NCBI RefSeq assembly: GCF_000186465.1
Contig: NZ_GL636091.1
Span: 165,188-229,187 of the forward strand
Reading direction: 5' to 3'
From: Streptococcus australis ATCC 700641
Lineage (GTDB): Bacteria; Bacillota; Bacilli; Lactobacillales; Streptococcaceae
Length of the DNA stretch: 64,000 nt
Below the pieces are notes generated by a model that ran no database searches, was not told the DNA's origin, and saw nothing but the letters and a program-made list of their open reading frames with translations. A program made the position numbers and the translations under genes. Positions 9,421 to 19,184 of the stretch are shown here, one piece after another. Numbering within the stretch: position 1 is the first letter of the stretch; the number at the start of each line of letters is the position of its first letter.

Positions 9421-9816
9421 TTAAAATGGAAGCTCTTCCTCTTCGAGGATCAGATCCGCTAAATCTCCTCCTGCTCCATTAGCCCGCATCGCTCGTTGAG
9501 CGCGACTTTCTAAGAGCTGGAATCCTTGACAGAGCACTTCTGTCACATATTGGGTCGTCCCATTCTTCTCATAACGTCTGGTTCGAAGCTCGCCATCTAC
9601 TGAGAGCAAGCTCCCCTTGTTGGCATAGGATACAAGGGTCTCTGCTAATTTCCCCCAGACCACTAGGGTGATAAAGTCCGCCTCACGCTCGCCATTTTGA
9701 TCCTTGTAACGCCGATTGACAGCCAGGGTCGCACGCGCAACGGACTTATCCGTACTGGTCTTATGAAGCTCCGGGTCAGCCACAAGGCGCCCGATTAAAA
9801 TTACTTTATTGTACAT
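9421..9816 (-). CDS. ssbB: Competence-induced single-stranded DNA-binding protein SsbB
   Basis: 131 residues with one OB-fold SSB domain (MYNKVILIGRLVADPELHKT; RYKDQNGEREADFITLVVWGK; EVLCQGFQLLESR). The protein is the short type, ending EEEELPF, compared with about 155-170 for the housekeeping SsbA. In pneumococcus the short paralogue is a late competence protein that protects incoming DNA, and it lies next to groESL as here. The assignment is backed by a cin-box upstream. AGGAGGAA precedes the ATG by 5 nt. It is a single-gene unit with its own terminator. Confidence 0.92.
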   Translation of the reverse strand: MYNKVILIGRLVADPELHKTSTDKSVARATLAVNRRYKDQNGEREADFITLVVWGKLAETLVSYANKGSLLSVDGELRTRRYEKNGTTQYVTEVLCQGFQLLESRAQRAMRANGAGGDLADLILEEEELPF

Positions 9817-9837
9817 ATTTCTTCCTCCTACTTATAT

Positions 9838-9845
9838 AATTCGTA
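9838..9845 (-). promoter_or_regulatory. cin-box (ComX/SigX promoter) of ssbB
   Basis: The minus strand reads TACGAATT, followed by ATATAAG, 22 nt before the ATG. It matches the streptococcal competence promoter core TNCGAATA in seven of eight positions. Confidence 0.8.
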
Positions 9846-9880
9846 GTTTTCTAGCTATTTGAGGAAAAAATAAAAAAAAG

Positions 9881-10053
9881 AGAGTGGGACAGAAATCGGT
9901 AATTCGTTAGAATTCGATTTCGTCGTCCCACCTCCGCACAGTTGAGTAGGGCTGTAAAAACTGATGAAATCAGCGTAGTAGAGCCCACTCAACCACTGCG
10001 TCTTGCTCGACAATCCAAAGACAATTGAGGGGCCGGATTTCTGTCCCACTCTC
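9881..10053. repeat. Intergenic repeat element, copy 1, with long terminal inverted arms
   Basis: A 173-bp non-coding element between ssbB and ytpR. The left end AGAGTGGGACAGAAATC is the inverted complement of the right end GGATTTCTGTCCCACTCTC, so the transcript can fold into a long hairpin; on the minus strand it is followed by T8-A-T6, so it probably terminates ytpR transcription. About 150 bp of the interior recurs, inverted and nearly identical, at 45.9 kb. An apparent 95-codon reading frame across it is not believable as a gene. Confidence 0.85.
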
Positions 10054-10680
10054 TTATCCTTGCCAGTGACGAGCGGGGTCAAATGGAGTTCCCACCTCTT
10101 CTGTATCCTGCAATTCAATAATACCACGTTTTTGTGGTGCATTTGGCAAGTGCAATTCGCGTGGGCTACACATCATGCCAAAGCTCTTTTCTCCACGAAG
10201 GGCTCCTGGGAAAATCAAGCTGCCATCTGGCATCATCGCACCTGGTAGAGCCACGATTGTCTTGAGGCCTTCACGCGCATTTGGTGCACCTGCTACGATC
10301 TGAACCGTCTTGTCTAGTCCAACAGCCACTTGGCAGATGTTGAGGTGGTCACTATCTGGATGAGCAACCATTTCAACGATTTGCCCCACGACAAACTTAG
10401 GCTCCTTGTCATTAACCAAGACCTCTGCAAATCCTTCAGCTTGTAATTCTTGATTGAGGCGTGCAACTTGCTCATCACTCAAGAAAAGTTGCCCCTTGCC
10501 GTCAAGGGCAAAGAAAGTCGAAGCCTCAAAAATATTCCAGGCCACTGTTTCTTGCTTGTCTTCACGGTAGACACGGGCTACTTTGCCTTTGCGCTCGACT
10601 GCTAACTTGGCATCCCCACTATTTTTCAAGGTGAGCATTAAGACATCACCGACTTGTTCTTTATTATAGGTTACAATCAT
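10054..10680 (-). CDS. ytpR: YtpR-family tRNA-binding-domain protein
   Basis: 208 residues: an N-terminal domain of about 90 residues (DUF4479-like), then a tRNA-binding OB domain at about 93-200 resembling the N-terminal EMAP/Trbp domain of phenylalanyl-tRNA synthetase beta (FVVGQIVEMVAHPDSDHLNI; IVAGAPNAREGLKTIVALPG; LRGEKSFGMMCSPRELHL). Molecular function is not established. Its stop codon abuts repeat copy 1. It follows the thioredoxin-like gene by 14 nt and belongs to a three-gene operon with that gene and the DUF4651 gene, an order also known in pneumococcus. Confidence 0.9.
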   Translation of the reverse strand: MIVTYNKEQVGDVLMLTLKNSGDAKLAVERKGKVARVYREDKQETVAWNIFEASTFFALDGKGQLFLSDEQVARLNQELQAEGFAEVLVNDKEPKFVVGQIVEMVAHPDSDHLNICQVAVGLDKTVQIVAGAPNAREGLKTIVALPGAMMPDGSLIFPGALRGEKSFGMMCSPRELHLPNAPQKRGIIELQDTEEVGTPFDPARHWQG

Positions 10681-10694
10681 TCTTTCTCTTTCTC

Positions 10695-11012
10695 CTACTT
10701 CAATCCTGCTAAAAATTCTGAAATCTGAGCCTTGGTTTTGCGATCACGATTGACGAAACGCCCCAGTTCCCGATCCTTGTCTAGGACCACTAAACTCGGA
10801 ATGCCATAGATATCCCAAAGCTTAGCCAGGTCTAGATACTGGTCTCGGTCAACCAAAATGAAGGTAAATTCAGGGTTTTCTGCTTCAATCTCTGGCAAAA
10901 AGGGCTGGATATACCGGCAATCGCCACACCAATCCGCTGAAAAGAAGAAAACCTTCTTTCCTTCTTGCTCGACGTAGCGGGCTAATTCCTCTAAGGACTG
11001 TGGAATGATCAT
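10695..11012 (-). CDS. Thioredoxin-like protein with WCGDC active site
   Basis: 105 residues, one thioredoxin fold. The active site is FFSADWCGDCRYIQPFL, so the dipeptide between the cysteines is Gly-Asp rather than the Gly-Pro of classic thioredoxin. The cis-proline region is YGIPSLVVLDK. It has no signal peptide and is probably a cytosolic thiol-disulfide reductase; the partner is unknown. Its start overlaps the DUF4651 stop by 4 nt. Confidence 0.88.
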   Translation of the reverse strand: MIIPQSLEELARYVEQEGKKVFFFSADWCGDCRYIQPFLPEIEAENPEFTFILVDRDQYLDLAKLWDIYGIPSLVVLDKDRELGRFVNRDRKTKAQISEFLAGLK

Positions 11013-11299
11013 AGTTTTTCCTCTTCATACTGAAGGAGACCCTCTTCATAGACAAAGCGATAGTGGCGCTCATCCTCAAATACGATCCCTCCTACCAAAC
11101 GCTCTTCGCTTGATTCATAGAGTTCCACATAAAGGGTCGCAATCTTCCCCATATTCTCCATTTGCTCACGGACTTCTGCGACTAACTCTTCTTGCGTCCG
11201 TAGACGTTTTTGATCTTTGGCAATTTTATAGGCCCCAAGGGCAAGAGCACTTGCACTAGCTGCTGCAAGGCTGGATAAAATGATTTTTTTAGCTTTCAT
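11009..11299 (-). CDS. DUF4651-type small membrane-anchored protein
   Basis: 96 residues with an N-terminal hydrophobic helix (about 5-25: KIILSSLAAASASALALGA) and a charged soluble remainder rich in Glu. It resembles streptococcal DUF4651 proteins; no function is known. First gene of the operon with the thioredoxin-like gene and ytpR. The promoter -10 lies only 7 nt from the ATG, so the message may be leaderless. Confidence 0.75.
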   Translation of the reverse strand: MKAKKIILSSLAAASASALALGAYKIAKDQKRLRTQEELVAEVREQMENMGKIATLYVELYESSEERLVGGIVFEDERHYRFVYEEGLLQYEEEKL

Positions 11300-11306
11300 A
11301 CCTCAT

Positions 11307-11335
11307 ATTGTAACACAAAATACAAGCTGGGACAA
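11307..11335 (-). promoter_or_regulatory. Sigma-A promoter of the DUF4651-trx-ytpR operon
   Basis: On the minus strand TTGTCC (11335-11330), a 17-nt spacer, TACAAT (11312-11307), then ATGAGGT and the ATG. Transcription should begin within a base or two of the start codon. Confidence 0.75.
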
Positions 11336-11445
11336 CGAAGGAGAATAGTTCTCCCCATCATGACGATCTGCTTTCATTCCCGTCAACTGCCACTACCATC
11401 TCAACTAAAAAAGTGATAAAATAACAATCAGAAAGAAGGTAACTT

Positions 11446-12510
11446 ATGACTGATTTATTTTCTAAAATCAAAGAAGTAACAGAACTTCCTGCCATCTCTG
11501 GCCACGAAGCGCCTGTTCGCGATTATCTACGCAAACAGATCACTCCACATGTGGATGAAGTGGTCACAGACGGCTTGGGAAGTATTTTTGGGGTATGCCA
11601 CTCAGAAGTGGCTGATGCTCCTCGCATCATGGTCGCAGGCCATATGGATGAAGTTGGCTTTATGGTCAGTGAGATCAAGGCAGACGGCACCTTCCGCGTG
11701 GTGGAAATCGGTGGTTGGAACCCTATGGTGGTCAGCAGCCAACGTTTCACCCTTTTGACCCGCGATGGCCATTCCTACCCTGTCATTTCTGGATCTGTTC
11801 CTCCGCATTTGACACGGGGCGCAAACGGTCCTGCCCTTCCCGCAATCGGAGATATTGTCTTTGATGGTGGCTTTGCCAACAAAGAAGAAGCTGAGAGCTT
11901 TGGGATCCGTCCAGGTGACACCTTGGTCCCTGAAAGCACTGCAATCTTAACAGCCAATCAGAAAAACATCATCTCCAAAGCTTGGGACAACCGTTATGGG
12001 GTCTTGATGGTCAGCGAATTGGCACAAGCCCTCTCTGGACAAGCCCTAGCAAACGAGCTCTATGTCGGAGCAACTGTCCAAGAAGAAGTCGGACTGCGCG
12101 GTGCAGGGACTTCTGTGACCAAGTTTGATCCGGAAATCTTCCTAGCTGTTGACTGTTCTCCCGCTGCAGATGTCTACGGAGGCCAAGGAGCCATCGGCGA
12201 GGGAACCCTCCTTCGCATCTTTGACCCAGGTCACCTCATGTTGCCAAATATGAAGGACTTCCTCCTCACCACCGCTGAAGAAGCCGGCATCAAGTACCAA
12301 TACTACTGTGGAAAAGGCGGAACGGATGCTGGAGTAGCCCACTTACGAAGCGGTGGAGTGCCATCTACTACCATCGGAGTCTGCGCACGCTACATCCACT
12401 CCCACCAGACCCTTTACGCTATGGATGACTTCCTTCAAGCCCAAGCCTTCCTTCAAGCCTTGGTCAAAAAATTGGATCGTTCAACCGTTGATTTAATTAA
12501 GAATTATTAA
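11446..12510 (+). CDS. pepA: Glutamyl aminopeptidase, M42 family
   Basis: 354 residues. A cytosolic metallo-aminopeptidase that removes N-terminal acidic residues. Metal and catalytic motifs are visible: AGHMDEVGF, SKAWDNRYGV, VGATVQEEVGLRGAGTS, VDCSPAADV and the C-terminal CARYIHSHQTLYAM. Length is normal. Divergent from the DUF4651 operon; GAAGG lies upstream of the ATG and an extended -10 (TGATAAAAT, 11414-11422) precedes it. A terminator follows. Confidence 0.93.
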   Translation: MTDLFSKIKEVTELPAISGHEAPVRDYLRKQITPHVDEVVTDGLGSIFGVCHSEVADAPRIMVAGHMDEVGFMVSEIKADGTFRVVEIGGWNPMVVSSQRFTLLTRDGHSYPVISGSVPPHLTRGANGPALPAIGDIVFDGGFANKEEAESFGIRPGDTLVPESTAILTANQKNIISKAWDNRYGVLMVSELAQALSGQALANELYVGATVQEEVGLRGAGTSVTKFDPEIFLAVDCSPAADVYGGQGAIGEGTLLRIFDPGHLMLPNMKDFLLTTAEEAGIKYQYYCGKGGTDAGVAHLRSGGVPSTTIGVCARYIHSHQTLYAMDDFLQAQAFLQALVKKLDRSTVDLIKNY

Positions 12511-12533
12511 TATTTTTCCAAAATAATTCTTTT

Positions 12534-12557
12534 AAACCCCCATTTTGGGGTTTTTTT
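12534..12557 (+). terminator. Intrinsic terminator of pepA
   Basis: AAACCCC, a 6-nt loop, GGGGTTT and a T run. The T run is directly followed by the -10 of the next gene. Confidence 0.85.
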
Positions 12558-12645
12558 GATATAATACTGAATGAATATTGCAACGGGTGTTCTTTTGCAC
12601 TCCCCTTTCCCTATGTGAAAGGCGGAGCACCGCTAAAGATCACCC
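12557..12645 (+). promoter_or_regulatory. Extended -10 promoter and structured leader of the DUF1846 gene
   Basis: TGATATAAT (12557-12565) is an extended -10; transcription should start near 12572, leaving a leader of about 97 nt. The leader can fold as an outer stem GGGTG/CACCC (12585-12589 with 12641-12645) enclosing CTTTC/GAAAG (12605-12609 with 12617-12621) and GCGG/CCGC (12622-12625 with 12630-12633, loop AGCA). GGGTG can instead pair with CACTC at 12599-12603, a competing hairpin. I recognise no known riboswitch class. Confidence 0.5.
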
Positions 12646-12668
12646 TCGCTTCTTTATTGGAGGTTTAA

Positions 12669-14153
12669 ATGAAGAAACAAGCTTTTAGTTCCGAAAAGTA
12701 TTTGAATTTGCAACGCGATCACATCCTCGAGCGCATCAACCAATTTGATGGCAAGCTCTACCTAGAGTTTGGAGGAAAAATGTTGGAAGATTTCCATGCA
12801 GCTCGTGTCCTTCCTGGTTATGAACCAGATAACAAAATTAAGCTTCTCCAAGAACTTCGTGACCAAGTGGAGATTGTGATTGCTATTAATGCCAATAACA
12901 TTGAGCATTCAAAAGCGCGTGGTGACCTAGGAATCTCTTATGACCAAGAGGTCTTCCGCTTGATTGATAAATTCAATGAATTGGGCATCTATGTCGGCTC
13001 TGTCGTCATCACTCAATATGCTGGTCAACCAGCTGCAGACCTTTTCCGCAAACAGTTGGAAAAGAACGGTATCGCCTCTTACCTCCACTACCCAATCAAG
13101 GGCTACCCAACGGATATGGACCACATCATTTCTCCTGAGGGAATGGGGAAAAACGACTACATTCAAACTAGCCGTAATCTCGTTGTCGTGACAGCTCCTG
13201 GTCCTGGTTCTGGTAAATTGGCGACTTGTATGTCCAACATGTACCATGACCAATTAAATGGCATCAAATCTGGTTATGCTAAATTTGAAACCTTCCCAGT
13301 TTGGAACCTGCCTTTGCATCACCCAGTGAATTTGGCCTATGAAGCTGCTACTGCAGACCTTGACGATGTCAATATGATTGACCCATTCCACCTCCAAACC
13401 TATGGCGAAACAACGGTCAACTACAACCGGGATATCGAAATCTTCCCTGTCTTGAAGCGGATGTTGGAACGCATCCTTGGAGAATCTCCTTACGCTTCCC
13501 CAACAGATATGGGTGTGAACATGGTCGGCTTTGCCATCGTGGACAATGACGCAGCGATTGAAGCCTCTAAGCAAGAAATTATCCGCCGTTACTACCAAAC
13601 CATTCTAGATGTGAAGGCAGAGCGTGTCGGAAACGGAGCTATTAAGAAAATTGAACTCTTGATGAATGACTTAGGCATTTCACCAAAAGACCGCCAAGTC
13701 ACCGTCCTTGCCCGTCAAAAAGAGGAAGAAACCGGTGAACCTGCCTTGGCACTGGAATTGCCGAACGGAGAAACCGTGACAGGTAAGACTTCTGACTTAT
13801 TTGGTCCAACGGCAGCTGTTCTCATCAACGCCATCAAGAAATTGGCCCATATTGATAAAGAAACCAAGTTGATTGAGCCAGAATATGTGAAACCAATCCA
13901 AGGCTTGAAGATCAACCACTTGGGCAGTCGCAACCCTCGCCTCCACTCAAATGAAATCCTCATCGCCCTCGCCATTACCGCCATGAACCATCCAGAGGCA
14001 AATCTTGCCATGCAAGAATTGGGTCGATTGAAAGGGAGCGAAGCCCATTCAACAGTCATGTTGACAGACGAAGATAAGAACGTTCTTCGCAAACTGGGCA
14101 TTCATGTGACCATGGATCCAGTTTACCAATACGATCGCTTGTACCGCAAATAA
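12669..14153 (+). CDS. DUF1846-family protein
   Basis: 494 residues, soluble. It matches the DUF1846 family in length and in blocks such as [61 protein letters not shown] and [20 protein letters not shown]. The APGPGSGK stretch is P-loop-like, suggesting nucleotide or phosphate binding, but no biochemical role is known to me. TTGGAGG lies 5 nt before the ATG. It is expressed alone from its own promoter with an unusual structured leader and ends at a strong terminator. Confidence 0.85.
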   Translation: MKKQAFSSEKYLNLQRDHILERINQFDGKLYLEFGGKMLEDFHAARVLPGYEPDNKIKLLQELRDQVEIVIAINANNIEHSKARGDLGISYDQEVFRLIDKFNELGIYVGSVVITQYAGQPAADLFRKQLEKNGIASYLHYPIKGYPTDMDHIISPEGMGKNDYIQTSRNLVVVTAPGPGSGKLATCMSNMYHDQLNGIKSGYAKFETFPVWNLPLHHPVNLAYEAATADLDDVNMIDPFHLQTYGETTVNYNRDIEIFPVLKRMLERILGESPYASPTDMGVNMVGFAIVDNDAAIEASKQEIIRRYYQTILDVKAERVGNGAIKKIELLMNDLGISPKDRQVTVLARQKEEETGEPALALELPNGETVTGKTSDLFGPTAAVLINAIKKLAHIDKETKLIEPEYVKPIQGLKINHLGSRNPRLHSNEILIALAITAMNHPEANLAMQELGRLKGSEAHSTVMLTDEDKNVLRKLGIHVTMDPVYQYDRLYRK

Positions 14154-14193
14154 AGAAAGGCAAGGCTAGACCGTTGGTCCTAGCTCCATATAC

Positions 14194-14240
14194 AAAAAAT
14201 CCCCTGAGTGCCTGAACCAGTTGGCACCCAGGGGATTTTT
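14194..14240. terminator. Bidirectional terminator between the DUF1846 gene and the small membrane gene
   Basis: AAAAAATCCCCTG and GTGCC arms pair with GGCAC and CAGGGGATTTTT around a short loop; there are A and T runs on both sides, so it can serve both converging genes. Confidence 0.85.
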
Positions 14241-14262
14241 CATAGTTTAATTGGATGGAGAG

Positions 14263-14418
14263 TTACCTCTCCTTAAAAAGATAGAGGCCCACAATCAGTA
14301 TCGGGACAAGGAGAAGGGGATACGCTTCTTTTGGCAGTAAGTCCGTTTCCAAACTCAACCAAAGGAAAAAAACAGCCAAGACAATCGCGATCAACCATTT
14401 TACAAGATAAGATTTCAT
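14263..14418 (-). CDS. Small membrane protein of 51 residues
   Basis: ATG at 14418, stop at 14263. It starts MKSYLVKWLIAIVLAVFFLW and ends GLYLFKER: two hydrophobic helices (about residues 5-22 and 34-48) joined by a short acidic loop (ETDLLPKEAY). I recognise no family. Reality is supported by GTAGGTGGG before the ATG, a near-perfect sigma-A promoter 33 nt further up, and a shared bidirectional terminator downstream. Function unknown. Confidence 0.65.
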   Translation of the reverse strand: MKSYLVKWLIAIVLAVFFLWLSLETDLLPKEAYPLLLVPILIVGLYLFKER

Positions 14419-14450
14419 GACGCCCACCTACCCCTAATCTATTTATGCAT

Positions 14451-14479
14451 AGTATACTCCTGCTCAGTCAACCTGTCAA
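14451..14479 (-). promoter_or_regulatory. Sigma-A promoter of the 51-residue membrane protein
   Basis: On the minus strand TTGACA (14479-14474), 17 nt, TATACT (14456-14451). It starts right after the folate operon terminator. Confidence 0.85.
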
Positions 14480-14482
14480 GGT

Positions 14483-14516
14483 AAAAAAGGTAGTTGACCT
14501 AAGGGTCAACTACCTT
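14483..14516 (-). terminator. Intrinsic terminator of the folate operon
   Basis: A 13-bp perfect stem (14487-14499 with 14504-14516), a 4-nt loop and a T run on the minus strand. The stem overlaps the last two bases of the folBK stop codon. Confidence 0.9.
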
Positions 14517-15333
14517 ATGTTTCTTTCACAGCCTCCCACAGTTGTCGGATCTGTTTTCTTTGGACAGGATCCACAAAGTAAGGAGCAATTTCATTCAAGG
14601 ATTCTAGGACAAATGCCCGTTCTGCCACATACGGATGAGGGAGAATCAAATCTGGACTATAGAGGATCAAATCCTCCATATAAAGGAGATCCAAATCGAT
14701 GACCCGTGGTCCCCATTTGATCTCACGAATCCGGCCCATTTCTAGTTCGATTCCTAGCAAGGTCTCAATCAAGTCTTGGGGCGTAAACCAAGTTTCGACC
14801 TCTACGACTTGGTTGAGGAAGCTATCCTGCTCGACCCCTCCCCAAGGTGCTGTCTCAATCTGAGAAGAGGTTTGGAGAATCGTAAGCCCCTTTTCTTCTA
14901 GTCTAGATACAGCCGTCTCCAACTGTTGTCCCTTATCGCCCATATTGGTTCCCAGACCAATAAAGGCTCGTCTTTTTTCTCGTTCAATCGTGACCGAACA
15001 AGTATCCAAAGGTAGAGGAACTGGCGCCCAAGGTTTTTTCAGCTCCAGTCGAGCCTTTTTGACAAAGTCATAGGTTGCAAAAATCTTCTCCACAAGCTGA
15101 AAAGCTACTGTCTCAATCAAATCAATTTTCTCAGCTTGAACCCAATTTGTCAGTTGCTCTGCTAAGATTCCATAATGGATTGAAGCCGTCAAATCGCCCG
15201 TCCGAGCAGACTTTGTCATCTCATAATCGACACAGACATCCAGGACAAAGCGTTGCCCCAATTCCTTTTCAGCGGAAAACACACCATGATAAGCATAAAT
15301 TTCCAAATCTTTGATCCGTAATTGATCCACCAT
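14515..15333 (-). CDS. folBK: Bifunctional dihydroneopterin aldolase / HPPK (SulD type)
   Basis: 272 residues joining two folate-pathway enzymes. Residues 1-118 are dihydroneopterin aldolase ([34 protein letters not shown]), which makes 6-hydroxymethyl-dihydropterin. Residues 120-270 are the pyrophosphokinase ([66 protein letters not shown]). The same fusion is known in pneumococcus as SulD. I use the ATG at 15333 rather than a GTG two codons earlier because GAGGTG precedes it. Last gene of the folP-folC-folE-folBK operon. Confidence 0.93.
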   Translation of the reverse strand: MVDQLRIKDLEIYAYHGVFSAEKELGQRFVLDVCVDYEMTKSARTGDLTASIHYGILAEQLTNWVQAEKIDLIETVAFQLVEKIFATYDFVKKARLELKKPWAPVPLPLDTCSVTIEREKRRAFIGLGTNMGDKGQQLETAVSRLEEKGLTILQTSSQIETAPWGGVEQDSFLNQVVEVETWFTPQDLIETLLGIELEMGRIREIKWGPRVIDLDLLYMEDLILYSPDLILPHPYVAERAFVLESLNEIAPYFVDPVQRKQIRQLWEAVKET

Positions 15334-15356
15334 CGTCACCTCAGTTTATCTAGGGA

Positions 15357-15911
15357 TTAGTGTCCCATTAGTTTATAGGCTTCGTTTTTCAGGTCTTTAT
15401 CTGTCTCTAACAAGCCACGCGCTGCTGTCGTTACAGTAGCTGTCCCTGGTTTGCGTACCCCACGCATGTTCATGCACATGTGCTCTGCTTCCACCCAGAC
15501 AAGGGCTCCCTGCGCTCCCAGATACTCCATCAAGGCATCCGCGATTTCCACTGTCAAGCGCTCCTGGATTTGAGGCTTTTTGGCGTACACTTCCACTGTC
15601 CGAGCTAGCTTAGAGAGGCCCGCTACGCGCCCATTTGGGATATAGGCAATGTGGACCTTGCCATAGAAGGGCAAGAAATGGTGTTCACACATCGAGTGGA
15701 AGAAGATATCCTTTTCTACCACCATATTGTTGTCCACAATCTCAAAAGATTTTGATAGGTGGACTTCCGCAGTTTGGTTGAGACCTGCAAAAATCTCTTG
15801 GTACATCTTGGCAATGCGTTCTGGTGTTTCTTGCAAGCCCTCACGGCTTCCGTCTTCACCGACTGCGTCGATAATCATCTTCACGGCTTCTTGAATTTTC
15901 TTTGTATCCAT
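15357..15911 (-). CDS. folE: GTP cyclohydrolase I
   Basis: 184 residues. Converts GTP to dihydroneopterin triphosphate, the first committed step of folate synthesis. Zinc and active-site motifs are visible: [21 protein letters not shown] and the conserved [18 protein letters not shown] with ...[16 protein letters not shown]. Full length. It starts one base after the folC stop and is third in the operon. Confidence 0.97.
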   Translation of the reverse strand: MDTKKIQEAVKMIIDAVGEDGSREGLQETPERIAKMYQEIFAGLNQTAEVHLSKSFEIVDNNMVVEKDIFFHSMCEHHFLPFYGKVHIAYIPNGRVAGLSKLARTVEVYAKKPQIQERLTVEIADALMEYLGAQGALVWVEAEHMCMNMRGVRKPGTATVTTAARGLLETDKDLKNEAYKLMGH

Positions 15912-15912
15912 G

Positions 15913-17217
15913 TTATCTCCTACTGATTTCTTCGATTAGAAAGGCTCTCACCTGAGCCAAAAAGTACAAGGATCCCGTCACTAAGAGGAGATCAGATTGT
16001 TGCAATTTTCTTTCTAGATATTGGGTTAAAAACACCTTCCATTCTTGATAAGGCAGGCCTTTTTGATGGGCTATTTCCTGCATGTCTCTCACGGAATAGG
16101 CGCGTGAATCCTCAAAGGTCGTCAAGGTTAATTGACTCTTTTCCAATCCGCTCCATAGTTCTAGCATCTCCTCAATCGCCTTAGTCTGGATACAGGTAAA
16201 CAAGACTTGTTTGTCCAACTGTCCATACCGTTCTTTTATGGTGGCTACAAGAGGGGCTACTGCATGCGGATTATGGGCGCCATCTAGAATGATGAGGGGC
16301 TGGGTCGAAATAACCTCTAGGCGTCCCGGCCACTGGACCCCTTCCCAAGCTTGGAGGATTTCTTCTCGGCTTAAGAAAGAGAGCCCCTTTTCTTGACAGA
16401 AGGTATCGCAGAGAGCCAGAGCCAGTCCAGCATTGTCGACTTGATGAAGTCCCAAGAGCCCTGTCTTTAGTTGCATTTCTTCCCGATACTGGCTCTGATA
16501 GCCAAAAACTTCCCCGTCTGCCAGTGACTCTTGGTAGCTAACTAAAAAGTCCTGACCTAACAGCTCTACTGGTGCCGATAAGCAGTTCGCCCGCTGCACA
16601 ATGACTTCTTGGGCTTCCAGTTCCATCCGGCCTAGCAAGACCGGAATCTTTTCCTTGATGATTCCCGCCTTCTCTTGAGCAATGGAGGCCAAATCCGGCC
16701 CTAAGAGAGCCACATGGTCCAAGCCAATCGTCGTGATGGCTGTCAAAATAGGCTGACAAACATTGGTACTATCGAGACGACCACCCATGCCCACTTCCAA
16801 AATGACCACATCCGGCTTTTCTGCTGCAAAATAATCAAAAGCCAGGACGGTCAGCAACTCGAACTCGGTCAAGCCCAGCAAGGTCTGATCAGAACTGTTT
16901 TTTGCAAGTAAGTCCTGATAGAGGGACAGATAAGTTTCTAAATCCTGATCTGAGATGGGAAGCCCATTAATACTGATTTGCTCATGAAAGGAAACTAGAT
17001 AGGGGGAGGAGAAAACACCAACCCGCAACCCTTTCGCCTCTAGTAAAGACCGTAAATGGGCTAGGGTCGATCCTTTTCCATTGGTCCCAGCTAGATGGAT
17101 TACAGGACAGGCTAAGTGTGGGTTTCCCCTCAAGGCCAGCAGGGCTTCCATTCGCTCCAAGCCAAAATGGGGCTCGGAAGAACGATAAGTAGCTAACCAA
17201 CTGAGATCTACTGTCAT
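15913..17217 (-). CDS. folC: Folylpolyglutamate/dihydrofolate synthase (SulB type)
   Basis: 434 residues, Mur-ligase fold. It joins glutamate to dihydropteroate and extends polyglutamate tails. The ATP-binding P loop is [15 protein letters not shown]; other family blocks are [49 protein letters not shown] with the carbamylated-lysine region AQEKAGIIK, and [14 protein letters not shown]. Second gene of the operon, 16 nt after folP. Confidence 0.94.
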   Translation of the reverse strand: MTVDLSWLATYRSSEPHFGLERMEALLALRGNPHLACPVIHLAGTNGKGSTLAHLRSLLEAKGLRVGVFSSPYLVSFHEQISINGLPISDQDLETYLSLYQDLLAKNSSDQTLLGLTEFELLTVLAFDYFAAEKPDVVILEVGMGGRLDSTNVCQPILTAITTIGLDHVALLGPDLASIAQEKAGIIKEKIPVLLGRMELEAQEVIVQRANCLSAPVELLGQDFLVSYQESLADGEVFGYQSQYREEMQLKTGLLGLHQVDNAGLALALCDTFCQEKGLSFLSREEILQAWEGVQWPGRLEVISTQPLIILDGAHNPHAVAPLVATIKERYGQLDKQVLFTCIQTKAIEEMLELWSGLEKSQLTLTTFEDSRAYSVRDMQEIAHQKGLPYQEWKVFLTQYLERKLQQSDLLLVTGSLYFLAQVRAFLIEEISRR

Positions 17218-17233
17218 ATCTCTTCTCTTTTCT

Positions 17234-18342
<1,109 letters not shown>

Positions 18343-18349
18343 CCATATT

Positions 18350-19039
18350 TTAAGCGGGAAGAAAAGAAACCAGAATAGTTATCAGAAAGGCAAAAGCATT
18401 CATGGTAAAGTGCAATAAAATCGAATATTCTACTCGTTTGTAGCGGTAGGCAACCCAAGTCAAGATGAGGGACATGCCCCCATAGATAATCCAGGAACCA
18501 AGATTACTTGGTGTATGTAAATAGGCAAAAACAAGAGCCCCAACCAAATAACCAATTTTTTCGTGCCCCTTAAAGATCAAGCGGGGAATCACAGCACGAC
18601 AGATAATTTCTTCTCCTAAAGGTGCCACTACAACAATGAGCAAACCCATTGCCAGCTGAGGGGCCAAGGAAGAAAGCCCCTGAATTGTTTCCTGATTGGC
18701 TGTAGTGGTCTCTCCTATATTCCGAAGCACTGTAGCCCCCACAATATTATTTGCAAGTAGAAGCAAAAAATAAAGGAAATTTCGCCCAATATCTCTGCCT
18801 GTAATCCGTGAAAAATCTAGTGGATCAAGTGGACTCCATTTCATAAACCACCAAAGCAAATAGACGAGGAGCATGGTAACCCCAAGGATCAGACTATTGA
18901 TCGTCCAATTTGACCAAGCATTTTCAATCCCCAAGATCAAAGCGACCATGGGTAGTTGGGTTGCTAACAATAACGGTATTCCAATTAGTAACCACAGACC
19001 ATTTGAAACCCATTTTTTCTCCATCCAATTTTCCATCAT
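18350..19039 (-). CDS. CPBP-family intramembrane metalloprotease
   Basis: 229 residues, six or seven hydrophobic helices. The CAAX-protease/bacteriocin-immunity motifs are present: EEIICRAVIPR (EExxxR, near residue 144), FAYLHTPSN (FxxxH, near 170) and HFTMNAF (HxxxN, near 212). In streptococci such proteins are linked to peptide maturation or self-immunity; no bacteriocin gene is nearby, so the substrate is unknown. It starts with two adjacent ATGs (MMENWMEKKW). It ends 8 nt before the folP promoter and probably stands alone. Confidence 0.87.
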   Translation of the reverse strand: MMENWMEKKWVSNGLWLLIGIPLLLATQLPMVALILGIENAWSNWTINSLILGVTMLLVYLLWWFMKWSPLDPLDFSRITGRDIGRNFLYFLLLLANNIVGATVLRNIGETTTANQETIQGLSSLAPQLAMGLLIVVVAPLGEEIICRAVIPRLIFKGHEKIGYLVGALVFAYLHTPSNLGSWIIYGGMSLILTWVAYRYKRVEYSILLHFTMNAFAFLITILVSFLPA

Positions 19040-19136
19040 TTTACCTCTATGTTCAAACTATTTTTCTAGTATACCATAGATATGTAAGCTCGGCAAGCCT
19101 GTTGTCTATAGAGCTCATCTAAATGGTTAGCAGATG

Positions 19137-19166
19137 AAAAAGAGGGGCTAGAAAAGCCACCTCTTT
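19137..19166 (-). terminator. Intrinsic terminator of ackA
   Basis: On the minus strand AGAGGTGGCT, loop, AGCCCCTCT and TTTTTC; nine pairs with one bulge. Confidence 0.75.
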
Positions 19167-19184
19167 CTGCATGTTTCATTCATT

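Noticed and set aside
9855..10142. A 95-codon frame on the minus strand across repeat copy 1
   Set aside because: It runs through the inverted-repeat element and into ytpR in another frame, has no ribosome-binding site and looks like no protein; a chance frame in a repeat.
12572..12668. T-box or preQ1-II riboswitch before the DUF1846 gene
   Set aside because: The GCGG-loop-CCGC hairpin recalls parts of both, but the leader is too short for a T-box and lacks the preQ1-II core; the gene is not a queuosine or tRNA-synthetase gene.
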